The notes under the pieces: model-generated
Seen by the model: only the letters and a program-made list of their open reading frames with translations
What the model was told of the DNA's origin: nothing
The model's database searches: none
Translations under genes and position numbers: made by a program
Part shown: positions 14,960 through 22,615 of the stretch, piece by piece
Layout: each line of letters opens with the position of its first letter
Numbering within the stretch: position 1 is the first letter of the stretch
DNA from: Planctomycetota bacterium
Lineage (GTDB): Bacteria; Planctomycetota; Planctomycetia; Pirellulales; Pirellulaceae
DNA length: 25,981 nucleotides
Direction of reading: 5' to 3'
NCBI GenBank assembly: GCA_029259935.1
Contig: JAJDEH010000248.1
Coordinates: forward strand, 1 to 25,981

Positions 14960-16651
14960 ATGAGCAACACCCAAGACATGGATTCTTCACCCACCGCGGG
15001 AGCGTACGCCGACGTTAAACATGCGTTGGAGGGCACGTTTGGAGTGAAGTTCACGGTGTGGCCTGTTCTCACCGCTTCCGACTCGCTTCCCACGGACTGG
15101 AACGATCAGCCCGGTCCCCTGCTGCTGCCCTGCTTGGTGGAACTCGATCTCTACAAACGGGTCAAGAGCCGTAATCCCGTCCCCGAAATCGTCACGCTGC
15201 AACAGGATCAACAGTTGATCGTGATGCCGATTCTGGACGTCAGCACGAGAAAAGTCGAAGCGCTCGCCACGGCCGTCTATCCAACTCATGACCATGGTTT
15301 GCTGCTGCGGTTGGCCAGGCAGTTTTACGACGAACAAGTTTTGCGGCAGGAAGTAAAAGGTCTGCAGCAGGAAAACGATCTGTTCGTGCGCCAAGTAACG
15401 GAAGACTTCGAGGAATTGACGTTCTTGCGATCGATCGCGGAAAGTCTTGAGAACTCGGATCTAACGGTGACCATGGAGCAGATGGCCGAACAAATCTTGC
15501 CGAAACTCAACGGGTTCGCGCATTGTGAATATCTGACGCTGATTTCAGGCGACGGGCAATTGAATGAATCTTCAACGGACGGCGGCCAATGCCGCGTCGG
15601 GGAACCGCTAGTTCGGGTGGGCGTTACGAATGTCGACGTCGAAACATGTCTGAAGCTGGTCGAAAAGCATTGGACCGGAAGCCGTCAGGCGGTCGTCAAA
15701 AACGCCTGCCAAGCCAATCCCGAATTTAAGGAAACTCCGTGGTTGCGAAGTTTCGTCCTGGTTCCGGTCGCTAAGTCGAACCACGTAATGGGATGGCTGC
15801 TGGCGATCAATCGCCTTTCCGGACGTGGTGAAATGTTGAACCAGGAGGGCGCGGACGAAGAACAATTCGGAACCAGCGAAGCAACTCTGCTGAATTCGGC
15901 GGCCTCGATCCTGGGCACGCATGCGACCAACGTCGGCCTGTACCGGCAAAAGGAAGAACTGCTGGTCGATCTGGTCCGCGCCCTGGTCTATGCCATCGAC
16001 GCCAAGGATCCCTACACCTGCGGCCACAGTGAACGTGTGGCCCTATACGCCAAGCAACTGGGAGAAGCGATCGGATTGACGGAGGCCGACGGCCGGCGTC
16101 TAGTGCTTACGGGACTGCTGCACGACGTAGGCAAGATTGCCGTCAGCGACGTCGCCTTGCAGAAGGCAGGCCGCCTTACCGATGAAGAATTCCGCGTGAT
16201 TAAAACCCACCCCGAAAAGGGCTGGGCCATTCTGCAAGATTTGGATCAGTTGCGCGACGTGTTGCCCGGAGTGTTGCACCACCACGAGCGCTGGGATGGC
16301 AAAGGTTATCCTGACGGCCTGGCCGGCGAAGACATTCCGCTCGACGCGCGCATTCTGGCGGTGGTCGACTCCTACGACGCGATGACCAGCGATCGCGTGT
16401 ATCGCGCGGGCATGTCCCAGGCCAAGGCCGTTGGCATCCTGCAAGATGGCGCGGGGAAACAGTGGGACAGCCAACTGGTCAACACCTTCCTATGGATCAT
16501 GCCCGAAATCTTGCGCATCCGAGACAGCTATCAACAACGGCGCCCACCGTTACGCAAAACAGGAACACCCGACGCGGCAGGCGACACCGTGACCGTGGAT
16601 GCGCTGCGGAATCTCATTAACGAAAGTCAACAGGCGTCCCAGCCGTGTTAG
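14960..16651 (+). CDS. GAF-like / HD-GYP cyclic-di-GMP phosphodiesterase
   Basis: This 563-residue cytoplasmic signalling protein has an N-terminal region (about 15-110) of unknown fold, a coiled coil (about 120-155), a GAF-like domain (about 155-330) and a C-terminal HD-GYP domain (about 335-515). The HD pair is His388-Asp389 (LLHDVGKI), followed by THPEKGW, HHHERWDGKGYPDGL with Gly449-Tyr450-Pro451, and VVDSYDAMTSDRVYR. All motifs for metal-dependent c-di-GMP hydrolysis are intact. The N-terminal region may be a receiver-like or MshEN-like fold, but I cannot confirm this. It is the first gene of the plus-strand arm and ends overlapping the upstream reach of the next pseudopilin gene. It probably tunes c-di-GMP for the pilus system. 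Confidence 0.94.
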   Translation: MSNTQDMDSSPTAGAYADVKHALEGTFGVKFTVWPVLTASDSLPTDWNDQPGPLLLPCLVELDLYKRVKSRNPVPEIVTLQQDQQLIVMPILDVSTRKVEALATAVYPTHDHGLLLRLARQFYDEQVLRQEVKGLQQENDLFVRQVTEDFEELTFLRSIAESLENSDLTVTMEQMAEQILPKLNGFAHCEYLTLISGDGQLNESSTDGGQCRVGEPLVRVGVTNVDVETCLKLVEKHWTGSRQAVVKNACQANPEFKETPWLRSFVLVPVAKSNHVMGWLLAINRLSGRGEMLNQEGADEEQFGTSEATLLNSAASILGTHATNVGLYRQKEELLVDLVRALVYAIDAKDPYTCGHSERVALYAKQLGEAIGLTEADGRRLVLTGLLHDVGKIAVSDVALQKAGRLTDEEFRVIKTHPEKGWAILQDLDQLRDVLPGVLHHHERWDGKGYPDGLAGEDIPLDARILAVVDSYDAMTSDRVYRAGMSQAKAVGILQDGAGKQWDSQLVNTFLWIMPEILRIRDSYQQRRPPLRKTGTPDAAGDTVTVDALRNLINESQQASQPC

Positions 16652-16665
16652 CGCACGATGTTGAT

Positions 16666-17169
16666 ATGACGGCACGCGGCGACTCCACGGGCCCCAGCGG
16701 AATGCCCGTCGACACCCGAACTTCGCGCGGGTTTACTCTTGTCGAAGTCGTCATCGTCGTTTTGATTCTAGGCATCCTGGCCGCCGTAGCCGCACCGAGG
16801 TTCGCGGGTGCGCTGCATCGAGCTCGCGCGGAGGAGGCGGCCAAGCGAATCCAAGTCGACTTGGGCTACGCCCGTGAAAAGGCAATCTCCAGTAGTTCGC
16901 CGCTGACGGTTTCGTTCACTCCGCTTACCGACGACTACACGATCCCCGTTCTGGCTGACTTGAATCGTCCCGGCCGGCAGTACGCAGTGGCCTTGAATTC
17001 GTCTCCCTACAATGCGGCGCTCGTGTCCGCGACGCTAGGTGGGGATGGCGACGTGCAGTTCGACCGCTACGGAATCCCCGACAGCGGCGGCACGATCACC
17101 GTTGAGTCAGGTGGCTATCAGCAAACCGTGACCGTCAATGCAGACACGGGAAAGGCGACCATTCCATGA
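16666..17169 (+). CDS. GspH-like pseudopilin
   Basis: This minor pseudopilin is of about 167 residues. The cleavage site is textbook: SRG, then FTLVEVVIVVLILGILAAVAAPRF, with Gly-1, Phe+1 and Glu+5. The globular part has the GspH style (IQVDLGYAREKAISSSSPLTVSFTP, later DVQFDRYGIPDSGGTITVESGG). Three starts are possible: GTG 16645 (overlapping the HD-GYP stop), ATG 16666 (used here) and ATG 16702. The last gives a 10-residue leader, the commonest length, but none has a convincing ribosome binding site. The stop overlaps the next gene by four bases (ATGA). It may be a minor tip-complex subunit. Confidence 0.88.
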   Translation: MTARGDSTGPSGMPVDTRTSRGFTLVEVVIVVLILGILAAVAAPRFAGALHRARAEEAAKRIQVDLGYAREKAISSSSPLTVSFTPLTDDYTIPVLADLNRPGRQYAVALNSSPYNAALVSATLGGDGDVQFDRYGIPDSGGTITVESGGYQQTVTVNADTGKATIP

Positions 17170-18128
17170 CCAGATCCACAAATCGCCCGGTGATTCGCTC
17201 CGGCTCCACGCTAGCTGAAATGATGGTCGCCTTGGTAAGTGCCAGCGCGCTGATGGTGGGGACGGCCTCGGCCATCTTCGTCGCGGTCCAAGGCACCGAC
17301 ACCTCCAATACGCCGACATCAGCAACCATCGATGGGAGCGTCGCCTTGAACGACGTCTTGTCGGAGCTTGAGTTCGCCCTCTCCTTCAGTGAACAGTCCG
17401 CGACCGCGATCACATTCACCGTGCCCGATCGGGACGGCGACTCCAACCCGGAGACGATTCGCTACGCCTGGTCCGGCACGCCCGGCGATCCGCTCACGCG
17501 CCAGTACAATGGTGGCACGGCAGCCAATGTTGCTGTCAATGTCCACGTTTTCCAGCACGACCTGCCCCCGCTCATGCCCAATCTGCTGAGCAACGCGGAT
17601 ATGGAAGCCGGCGTCGCTAACTGGGAGGCTATCCCCGGCGCTTCGATACTGATCCAATCGTCGCCAGTGCATTCCGGCAGCGGCGCGCTAGAAGCGTGGC
17701 AGGGCGGCCCCAGCGACAACGCAGGCGCGCGGCAGAATGTAACGTCACAGCTTGTCAACGGAACTCGGTACAAAATCAGCGCCTGGTTGCGAAAGTTCAC
17801 AAATCAGGCACCCTATGATGCCAAACTTCAGCTTCGCATCAACAGCAGTGGGGGAGGTGAGCAACTATTTGCAACGGATCCCATTGTGACCAACAACTCA
17901 AACTACTTGCTCGCCAGCGGCACCGTCACACCGATCTGGAGCGGAACGTTGCTGTCCGCTCATTGGGAGGCCTCCGGAGTCTCCAACATTAAAGATCTCT
18001 ACATTGACGACGCGGCGTTGCGAGTCAGGCCAGCCGTCGATCAGATCGTCAATATAAGCATGCAGGTAGGTGCCGAATCGCAGTCCTTGGTTCAATCTGG
18101 CGTAGTATTGCTGAATTCACCACTGTGA
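17166..18128 (+). CDS. PilW/GspJ-like minor pilin with inserted carbohydrate-binding-like domain
   Basis: This 320-residue protein begins with a prepilin signal, RSG then STLAEMMVALVSASALMVG (Gly13, Glu at +5). Residues about 40-130 are the usual PilW/GspJ-like body (AITFTVPDRDGDSNPETIRYAW, DPLTRQYNGGTAANVAVNV). At about 136-288 comes a segment unlike a pilin: NLLSNADMEAGVANWEA, PVHSGSGALEAWQG, LVNGTRYKISAWLRK and NIKDLYIDDAALRV. This is the pattern of CBM4/9-type jelly-roll modules (Asn-x-Gly/Glu start, His-Ser-Gly-x-x-Ala-Leu, Tyr-x-x-Ser-Ala-Trp). Residues 291-320 (VDQIVNISMQVGAESQSLVQ...VVLLN) then return to the pilin end. The ATG overlaps the GspH stop; its stop overlaps the next start. 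Confidence 0.85.
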   Translation: MTRSTNRPVIRSGSTLAEMMVALVSASALMVGTASAIFVAVQGTDTSNTPTSATIDGSVALNDVLSELEFALSFSEQSATAITFTVPDRDGDSNPETIRYAWSGTPGDPLTRQYNGGTAANVAVNVHVFQHDLPPLMPNLLSNADMEAGVANWEAIPGASILIQSSPVHSGSGALEAWQGGPSDNAGARQNVTSQLVNGTRYKISAWLRKFTNQAPYDAKLQLRINSSGGGEQLFATDPIVTNNSNYLLASGTVTPIWSGTLLSAHWEASGVSNIKDLYIDDAALRVRPAVDQIVNISMQVGAESQSLVQSGVVLLNSPL

Positions 18129-18658
18129 TGGGGAACAAGATGCGAGCGACAAGTCGGAGAGTGCGGGCCGGTCTGAGTCTCGCCGAGGTGGTTGTTTCCA
18201 CCTTGGTGGTGGGCATTGTTCTGGTTGGCGCGTTGAACTGCGTGGGTGCCGTGATTCGTGGCCGGCTGCGCTCGGGGGACTCCACTGTTGCGAAGGAACT
18301 CGCCAGCCAGTTGATGGCGGAGATTTTGGAGAATGATTACCAAGACCCAGTCGAAACTCCCGTGTTCGGGCGCGAGGCAGCCGAAAGCAATACTGTGCGC
18401 ACGGGCTGGGACGACGTAGACGACTACCATCTGTGGACCGCCCGCCCACCCCTGGACCGATCGGGAACTGCACTTGCTAATACAACGAATTGGCAACGCG
18501 ACGTGGTCGTCGAATGGGTCGACCCAAGTAACCCCGCGAACACGGCGGGCAGCGACTTGGGAGTCAAGCGAATTACGGTGATCGTCCAGCGGAACGGGGT
18601 AGTTGTCACTCGACAGGTTGCCCTGCGAAGCGACCAGTACACAGGAGCAGGTACTTGA
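18128..18658 (+). CDS. PilV/GspI-like minor pilin
   Basis: This 176-residue minor pilin-like protein has the cleavage context VRAG, then LSLAEVVVSTLVVGIVLVGALNC (Gly-1, Glu+5). The downstream part has VAKELASQLMAEILENDY and GWDDVDDYHLW, typical of planctomycete PilV/GspI-like proteins. The ATG at 18128 shares its A with the preceding TGA (TGATG). An ATG at 18140 with GGGGA upstream would give an 11-residue leader and is the main alternative. The stop overlaps the next gene as TTGA. In homologous systems PilV/GspI is part of the initiating tip complex. Confidence 0.87.
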   Translation: MGNKMRATSRRVRAGLSLAEVVVSTLVVGIVLVGALNCVGAVIRGRLRSGDSTVAKELASQLMAEILENDYQDPVETPVFGREAAESNTVRTGWDDVDDYHLWTARPPLDRSGTALANTTNWQRDVVVEWVDPSNPANTAGSDLGVKRITVIVQRNGVVVTRQVALRSDQYTGAGT

Positions 18659-19968
18659 AACTATTCCGTTCATCACGTGTGACTTTGCCTACCCGCGGAC
18701 GACGTGGCACCGCACTGTACGTCACGGTACTGTCGACAGCGTTAATAGTGTCCTTGCTGGGCCTAAGTGGTCTTACGATCGTTCGAATCGAACGCCGTCA
18801 AATGGCCACCAGTACCGATCGGCGAGAGGCTCGTGACAACGCGCGCTCGGCGGTCGAATTGGCCTTGCGAGTGATCGCCAACGATCCCAACTGGCGCGCC
18901 ACCTACACCAATGGAGTGGAAACGACGCCACAGTCGTTGGGCACCGACGCAGCGGGAACAGTGAGTTGGATTTTGGAAGACTCGGATGGCAACTTGACCG
19001 ATGCCGATACCGAACTGCGGCTCAAGGGGGTCGGTCGTAACGGCAACGTAGTTCAGGCATCGAGCGTCAGGCTAACGGCCAGTGGCGGGCCTCCGTTGAG
19101 TTGCTTGGAAGTTGCGGTCTGCAGTCATGGCCCGATAACTTTCTGGTCGTCCTCGACCGAATCGACGAACCAGACAGTTTTTTCAAATTCCAGCGTTGGC
19201 ACGAATAGTGGCACGACCGTGAATTCAGACGTCGAGGCCGTGGGTTCAATCGGTGGCTCCGGCACCATTACGGGCACAACGACGACGCCAGTGCCCGCGC
19301 GAACGGTGCCCACCGCTGCGGTCTTTGACTACTACATCGCCAATGGCACGGCCATCAGCTTCAGCGCCATACCCAAAGTCAACGGCAAACGCACCATCGA
19401 AGATGTCATCCTCAGCCCCGGCAACAACCCCTACGGAGCCACAGATCCAGCAGGCATCTATGTAATTGATTGCGCGGGCGCAACTATCAAAATTAATTAC
19501 TCGCGCATCATTGGCACGCTGGTGCTCATCAACCCCGCTGCCACTTCCTGTATTGAAGGGGATATCAGTTGGGAACCAGCCGTTGCAAACTACCCGGCGC
19601 TGCTGGTCCAAGGCGGTAATATGAACTTTCTGGCTGCGGATACTCCCTTGGACGAAACCGCTCGCGGCGTGAACTTCAACCCAGCGGGTTCGCCGTATCA
19701 GGGTTCGACCGACAGCGACCAGACCGATGCGTATCCCAGCTTGATCAAAGGGATTGTCTACGTCTCGGTTGACGCATTGGTCACGGGCAACCATCCGCAA
19801 TTTGAAGGTGTCCTTATCACCGGTGACGAACTCAAGGTCAACTCGGGAGAGTCGCTGACCGTAACTTACGATCCAGCCTATCTTGCCGATCCCCCACCGG
19901 GCTTTTCGTCAGTCGGGCACGAAGTCACTGTCACGCCTGGCAGTTGGCTCCGGGACGCCGCCCCGTAG
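18655..19968 (+). CDS. PilX/GspK-like pilus tip protein
   Basis: The last gene of the plus-strand arm encodes 437 residues. The N-terminus RGRRG, then TALYVTVLSTALIVSLLGLSGL, is a pilin-like hydrophobic helix without Glu at +5, the feature that separates GspK (and PilX-type) subunits from other pseudopilins. A helical stretch (NARSAVELALRVIANDPNW) follows, then a long Thr/Ser/Gly-rich beta domain (about 130-437) with repeated strand-turn patterns (GSGTITGTTTTPVP, ATIKINYSRIIGTLVLINPAA), perhaps a surface-exposed beta-helix. The start is TTG at 18655, overlapping the PilV-like stop as TTGA, with AGGAG eight bases upstream. The large C-terminal domain has no name I can give; size and position suggest a tip module. 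Confidence 0.82.
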   Translation: MKLFRSSRVTLPTRGRRGTALYVTVLSTALIVSLLGLSGLTIVRIERRQMATSTDRREARDNARSAVELALRVIANDPNWRATYTNGVETTPQSLGTDAAGTVSWILEDSDGNLTDADTELRLKGVGRNGNVVQASSVRLTASGGPPLSCLEVAVCSHGPITFWSSSTESTNQTVFSNSSVGTNSGTTVNSDVEAVGSIGGSGTITGTTTTPVPARTVPTAAVFDYYIANGTAISFSAIPKVNGKRTIEDVILSPGNNPYGATDPAGIYVIDCAGATIKINYSRIIGTLVLINPAATSCIEGDISWEPAVANYPALLVQGGNMNFLAADTPLDETARGVNFNPAGSPYQGSTDSDQTDAYPSLIKGIVYVSVDALVTGNHPQFEGVLITGDELKVNSGESLTVTYDPAYLADPPPGFSSVGHEVTVTPGSWLRDAAP

Positions 19969-20004
19969 CTCAACTAATCGGCCAGATTTGTGCGACCTCA
20001 CCGG

Positions 20005-20424
20005 CTAGGCCATGAGTGCAAGCAACGCGTCCCGGTCGATATCGATGGAGCGGTTGCGAATGATATATCGCAGCAGATCTCGGCGGCTGACCAATCCCGT
20101 GAGCCGGCCGGCCTTGACGACGGGAACGCGGCGGATTCGATGCAGGTTCAATTTGTCGGCGATTTCGCTCAGCCTAGTGTCTTCATGGACGGAAATCACT
20201 TCTCGGGTCATCAATGCCTGGATAGGCGTGTTGGCTACTTCCTCATCGTAGACGGCGGCCAAGAGTCGGAATTCGGAAATGATGCCAACAAGATGTCGGT
20301 CGTCGTCGAGGACCGGCGCGCCACTGATCTCATTCTGCAGCAAGATCTCCATGGCGGCTTCGGCCGTGTCGTCGGGCGACACGGTAACAACGTTGGTGGT
20401 CATCACATCACTTGCAAAGCTCAT
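20005..20424 (-). CDS. CBS-domain pair protein
   Basis: This 139-residue protein consists of two CBS motifs. The first is ASDVMTTNVVTVSPDDTAEAAMEILLQNEISGAPVLDDDRHLVGIISE and the second is ALMTREVISVHEDTRLSEIADKLNLHRIRRVPVVKAGRLTGLVSRRDLL. CBS pairs (Bateman modules) bind adenine nucleotides such as AMP or ATP and act as energy sensors; no catalytic domain is attached. ATG at 20424 is chosen because GGGAG lies eight bases upstream and the product then starts right at the domain; longer in-frame extensions up to 20592 look non-coding. It converges on the pilus tip gene 36 bases away. The target it regulates is unknown. Confidence 0.92.
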   Translation of the reverse strand: MSFASDVMTTNVVTVSPDDTAEAAMEILLQNEISGAPVLDDDRHLVGIISEFRLLAAVYDEEVANTPIQALMTREVISVHEDTRLSEIADKLNLHRIRRVPVVKAGRLTGLVSRRDLLRYIIRNRSIDIDRDALLALMA

Positions 20425-20610
20425 AGTCGTTACTCCCGCACTGACAACGTCTGGAACCGAAACGGGTGACCCCGTCCTAATTTGTAGCTTATCGATTTCG
20501 GCAAGGTGCCGGTTTTCTCCATCCAATGCGGACGGAAGACTACGGCCTTGGAACGTCATCCCTAACAGACCGTCAAAAGTAACCCGAAGCACCCGACAGA
20601 CCGGGTGACA

Positions 20611-20639
20611 TTAATAATCCGTATTGCCCGTGTTAGAAT
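20611..20639 (+). promoter_or_regulatory. Candidate promoter for the GlaH gene
   Basis: A -10 TAGAAT (20634-20639, five of six consensus bases) lies 17 bases after TTAATA (20611-20616). Transcription would begin near 20646, after the furthest-upstream in-frame start at 20642, and would favour a start at 20699 or 20708. The assignment rests on consensus match alone. Confidence 0.35.
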
Positions 20640-20641
20640 GA

Positions 20642-21616
20642 TTGGATCGGAAAGAGCGATTTCTATTCGCCTCGTACGCTTCGCCGTGGACCGAAAGATT
20701 GACGAACGTGGATTCCTCGCCCAGCGACAAGCAAGATGGCTTTGAGATTCGGCAACGTCCGGATCATCCTCGCCTAAGATGCGTCCATCTCCAGCCCCGG
20801 CGGCTCGAGCAATTCTTCCAGCTTTGCCAAGCTGACACGCCGCAGTCCTTGGAATATGTCCCTTACAGCAGGTTTCTTGTCGCCAAGAACCTCACGGACG
20901 CATTCAGCCCCCATCTTGGGCAACAGCTTCGCCACAGCCTCACGGACCGGGATTCGGGCGGGCTAACGATTTCCATCGCCGACGTGACCCACGAGATCGT
21001 GGACTTTATCAAGTTCGCCACGGCCATCGGGCACTTACTGGGAGTCCCGAACCACGATGCCATGGCCGGAACCTACTATGCGCGATTTCGCGTAGCGCAC
21101 GAGGACTCCAGCGACTCGTATCTTCGACAAGCCTATCGAACGCTGACTATGCACACCGACGGCACCTATGTGGCGGAACCGACCGACTGGCTGTTGATGA
21201 TGAAGTCTTTCGAGCGGCACGCCGCGGGTGGTGAGTCGCGGTTGCTGCACCTGGACGACTGGAAAGATTTGGCGGCGTTTGCCAATCATTCGCTTGCCAA
21301 ACATGAATTTCTCTACCGTTCGCCGTCCAGCAAGCAGGTGATCCAAACCCTGAAACGGCCAACGTTTGTTAATAACGAGCTGGGAACCTGCATTTCGTTC
21401 ATCGACCAATTCGCGCATCCCGAGTCGCTGGAGGAGGCCGAATTCCTCCACGATTTGTCGACGTCCTTGGAGACGTCGTCGGACTTGAGGAACATTCCGC
21501 TGGACGTCGGTGAACTGATCCTCATCAACAACCATTTTTGGCTGCACGGACGTGAGGCGTTCCAACAGCACGCGGATTTGACCAGAGAACTCATCCGATT
21601 GCGCGGAAGGTTCTGA
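20642..21616 (+). CDS. glaH: GlaH (CsiD), glutarate 2-hydroxylase
   Basis: This is an Fe(II)/2-oxoglutarate-dependent dioxygenase of the CsiD family, which converts glutarate to L-2-hydroxyglutarate in lysine/glutarate breakdown. I recognise long matches to the E. coli protein: DAMAGTYYARFRV, DSYLRQAYRTLTMHTDGTY, WLLMMKSFERHAAGG, LLHLDDW, FIDQFAHPESLEEAEFL and LILINNHFWLHGREAF. The iron facial triad is His171, Asp173 (HTD) and His302 (FWLHGR), and the 2-oxoglutarate Arg lies in RELIRLRG. The start is uncertain: TTG 20642 is the longest; TTG 20699 or GTG 20708 agree better with the family length and the promoter call. The C-terminus is about ten residues shorter than in E. coli. No lhgO, gabD or gabT partner is visible, so it is an orphan here. 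Confidence 0.9.
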   Translation: MDRKERFLFASYASPWTERLTNVDSSPSDKQDGFEIRQRPDHPRLRCVHLQPRRLEQFFQLCQADTPQSLEYVPYSRFLVAKNLTDAFSPHLGQQLRHSLTDRDSGGLTISIADVTHEIVDFIKFATAIGHLLGVPNHDAMAGTYYARFRVAHEDSSDSYLRQAYRTLTMHTDGTYVAEPTDWLLMMKSFERHAAGGESRLLHLDDWKDLAAFANHSLAKHEFLYRSPSSKQVIQTLKRPTFVNNELGTCISFIDQFAHPESLEEAEFLHDLSTSLETSSDLRNIPLDVGELILINNHFWLHGREAFQQHADLTRELIRLRGRF

Positions 21617-21645
21617 CACGTTGCCGCTTTTCGTTCGGTGTTGTC

Positions 21646-22353
21646 CTAGGCCGAGACCGCCACACCGAATTCGCGGGCCAATTCATCAACGAGTCTTTCC
21701 GCGTTGATCGGTCGAGGGAACGACCGGTCCGTGGTTAGCTCGTCCAATCCCAATCCGAAAAGTTTGATGCCTTCGCCTGCTTCGCGGCGCAACGTGGCGG
21801 CATCCACGTCGTCCGTCACAAGGGCAAAGTCCGGCGTACCATGCAAAGACAGATAGCCAATCGCATCGTCAGCATTGGAAACGATGTCTACCGCGAAACC
21901 ACCGAGTCGCAGGCAACTTGCAAGCAGGTCCCGCTCGTTCGAATCACTGTCAATCAGCAGGGCATGAGGATTCTGCACGGTTGCGTCGTTAGCCATGGTC
22001 TCGTTCACTTCGCGCTCAAGATCTCGCAACTCCTTGTAGACATCCAGCACAAGGCTATGCGCGGCATGGTCGCCTTCGAGATGTTCGTGCAGAAGATTGA
22101 GCGCTTCGACGCTGGAATTCAACTTCTGTCGCACGGCCTTCGTCAGCGTCGAAAGCTTTCGGCTCGACGACTCGGCATCGGGAGTGAATTCAACGCTCTT
22201 GAGGTCGGCAATCTCCTCGCGCAAAACGGGGACATCCGGTGGCGCATCTATTCCCAGGCGAGTTCGGTTGCCTTGGATTCGCACTACTTCCACCGCGACC
22301 CCAAGCGTCGGGAAGACAAGCCGTTCATTCTCTTTACGTGACAACACTAACAT
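21646..22353 (-). CDS. CsrA fused to a helical linker and receiver-like domain
   Basis: This is a 235-residue two-part protein. Residues 1-50 are a near-complete CsrA RNA-binding domain: MLVLSRKENERLVF at the start with Leu4 and Arg6, then RLGIDAPPDVPVLREEI with the RNA-contacting Arg45. Residues about 60-120 form a charged helical linker. Residues 129-235 look like a receiver domain: HALLIDSDSNERDLLASCLRLGGF, an acidic Asp181 after LVT at the phospho-acceptor place, and a terminal helix INAERLVDELAREF. The switch Lys is replaced by Arg214, so it is partly degenerate. The ATG has a strong GGAGG seven bases upstream. Stand-alone CsrA is normally about 60-70 residues. It converges with glaH. 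Confidence 0.88.
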   Translation of the reverse strand: MLVLSRKENERLVFPTLGVAVEVVRIQGNRTRLGIDAPPDVPVLREEIADLKSVEFTPDAESSSRKLSTLTKAVRQKLNSSVEALNLLHEHLEGDHAAHSLVLDVYKELRDLEREVNETMANDATVQNPHALLIDSDSNERDLLASCLRLGGFAVDIVSNADDAIGYLSLHGTPDFALVTDDVDAATLRREAGEGIKLFGLGLDELTTDRSFPRPINAERLVDELAREFGVAVSA

Positions 22354-22534
22354 GATCTGACCTCCGTTTCGTATCGCTTAGTAAGAGACATTCCTCTAGC
22401 GAGAAATGCGCGGCAAGCGAGAGCCTCGTGCCCATGGCCCGCAAGCGGGCGGTTGGAGATCATTCCAGAGAGAGCTTGCACGATAAGTTTCCGCTGAATT
22501 CACAATCCGGACAAGATCAGTTTTCTTGCTGTCA

Positions 22535-22556
22535 TGATGCTGCTATCAGAGCATCA
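22535..22556. repeat. Inverted repeat in the csrA-arsR divergent region
   Basis: Perfect seven-base arms, TGATGCT and AGCATCA, are separated by eight bases. The site is 182 bases upstream of the CsrA-fusion start and about 60 bases before the arsR -35 box. It is not followed by a T-run in either direction. Confidence 0.35.
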
Positions 22557-22579
22557 ACGCCCCCTGGCGCGCGGTCGAT

Positions 22580-22594
22580 TGGCGATCATCGCCA
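22580..22594. promoter_or_regulatory. 15-bp perfect palindrome upstream of the arsR promoter
   Basis: TGGCGAT and ATCGCCA flank a single central C. It lies 21 bases before the TTGACA box of the arsR promoter, an activator- or repressor-like position. The remainder of the 22354-22652 divergent stretch shows no gene. Confidence 0.4.
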
Positions 22595-22615
22595 TCTCTA
22601 CGGTTCGTGAAACTC

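Noticed and set aside
20425..20592. Extended start of the CBS-pair protein
   Set aside because: The extra 56 residues resemble no domain, and a good GGGAG site fits the internal ATG at 20424.
20005..22353. Possible functional link between the CsrA fusion and glaH as neighbours
   Set aside because: The genes are convergent with only 29 bases between them, so they share no promoter. Adjacency alone does not support regulation, and I saw no clear CsrA site before glaH.
22437..22450. GC-rich palindrome GCCCGC-AA-GCGGGC as a possible terminator
   Set aside because: The loop would have only two bases (or a four-base stem), there is no T-run on either side, and no gene ends next to it.
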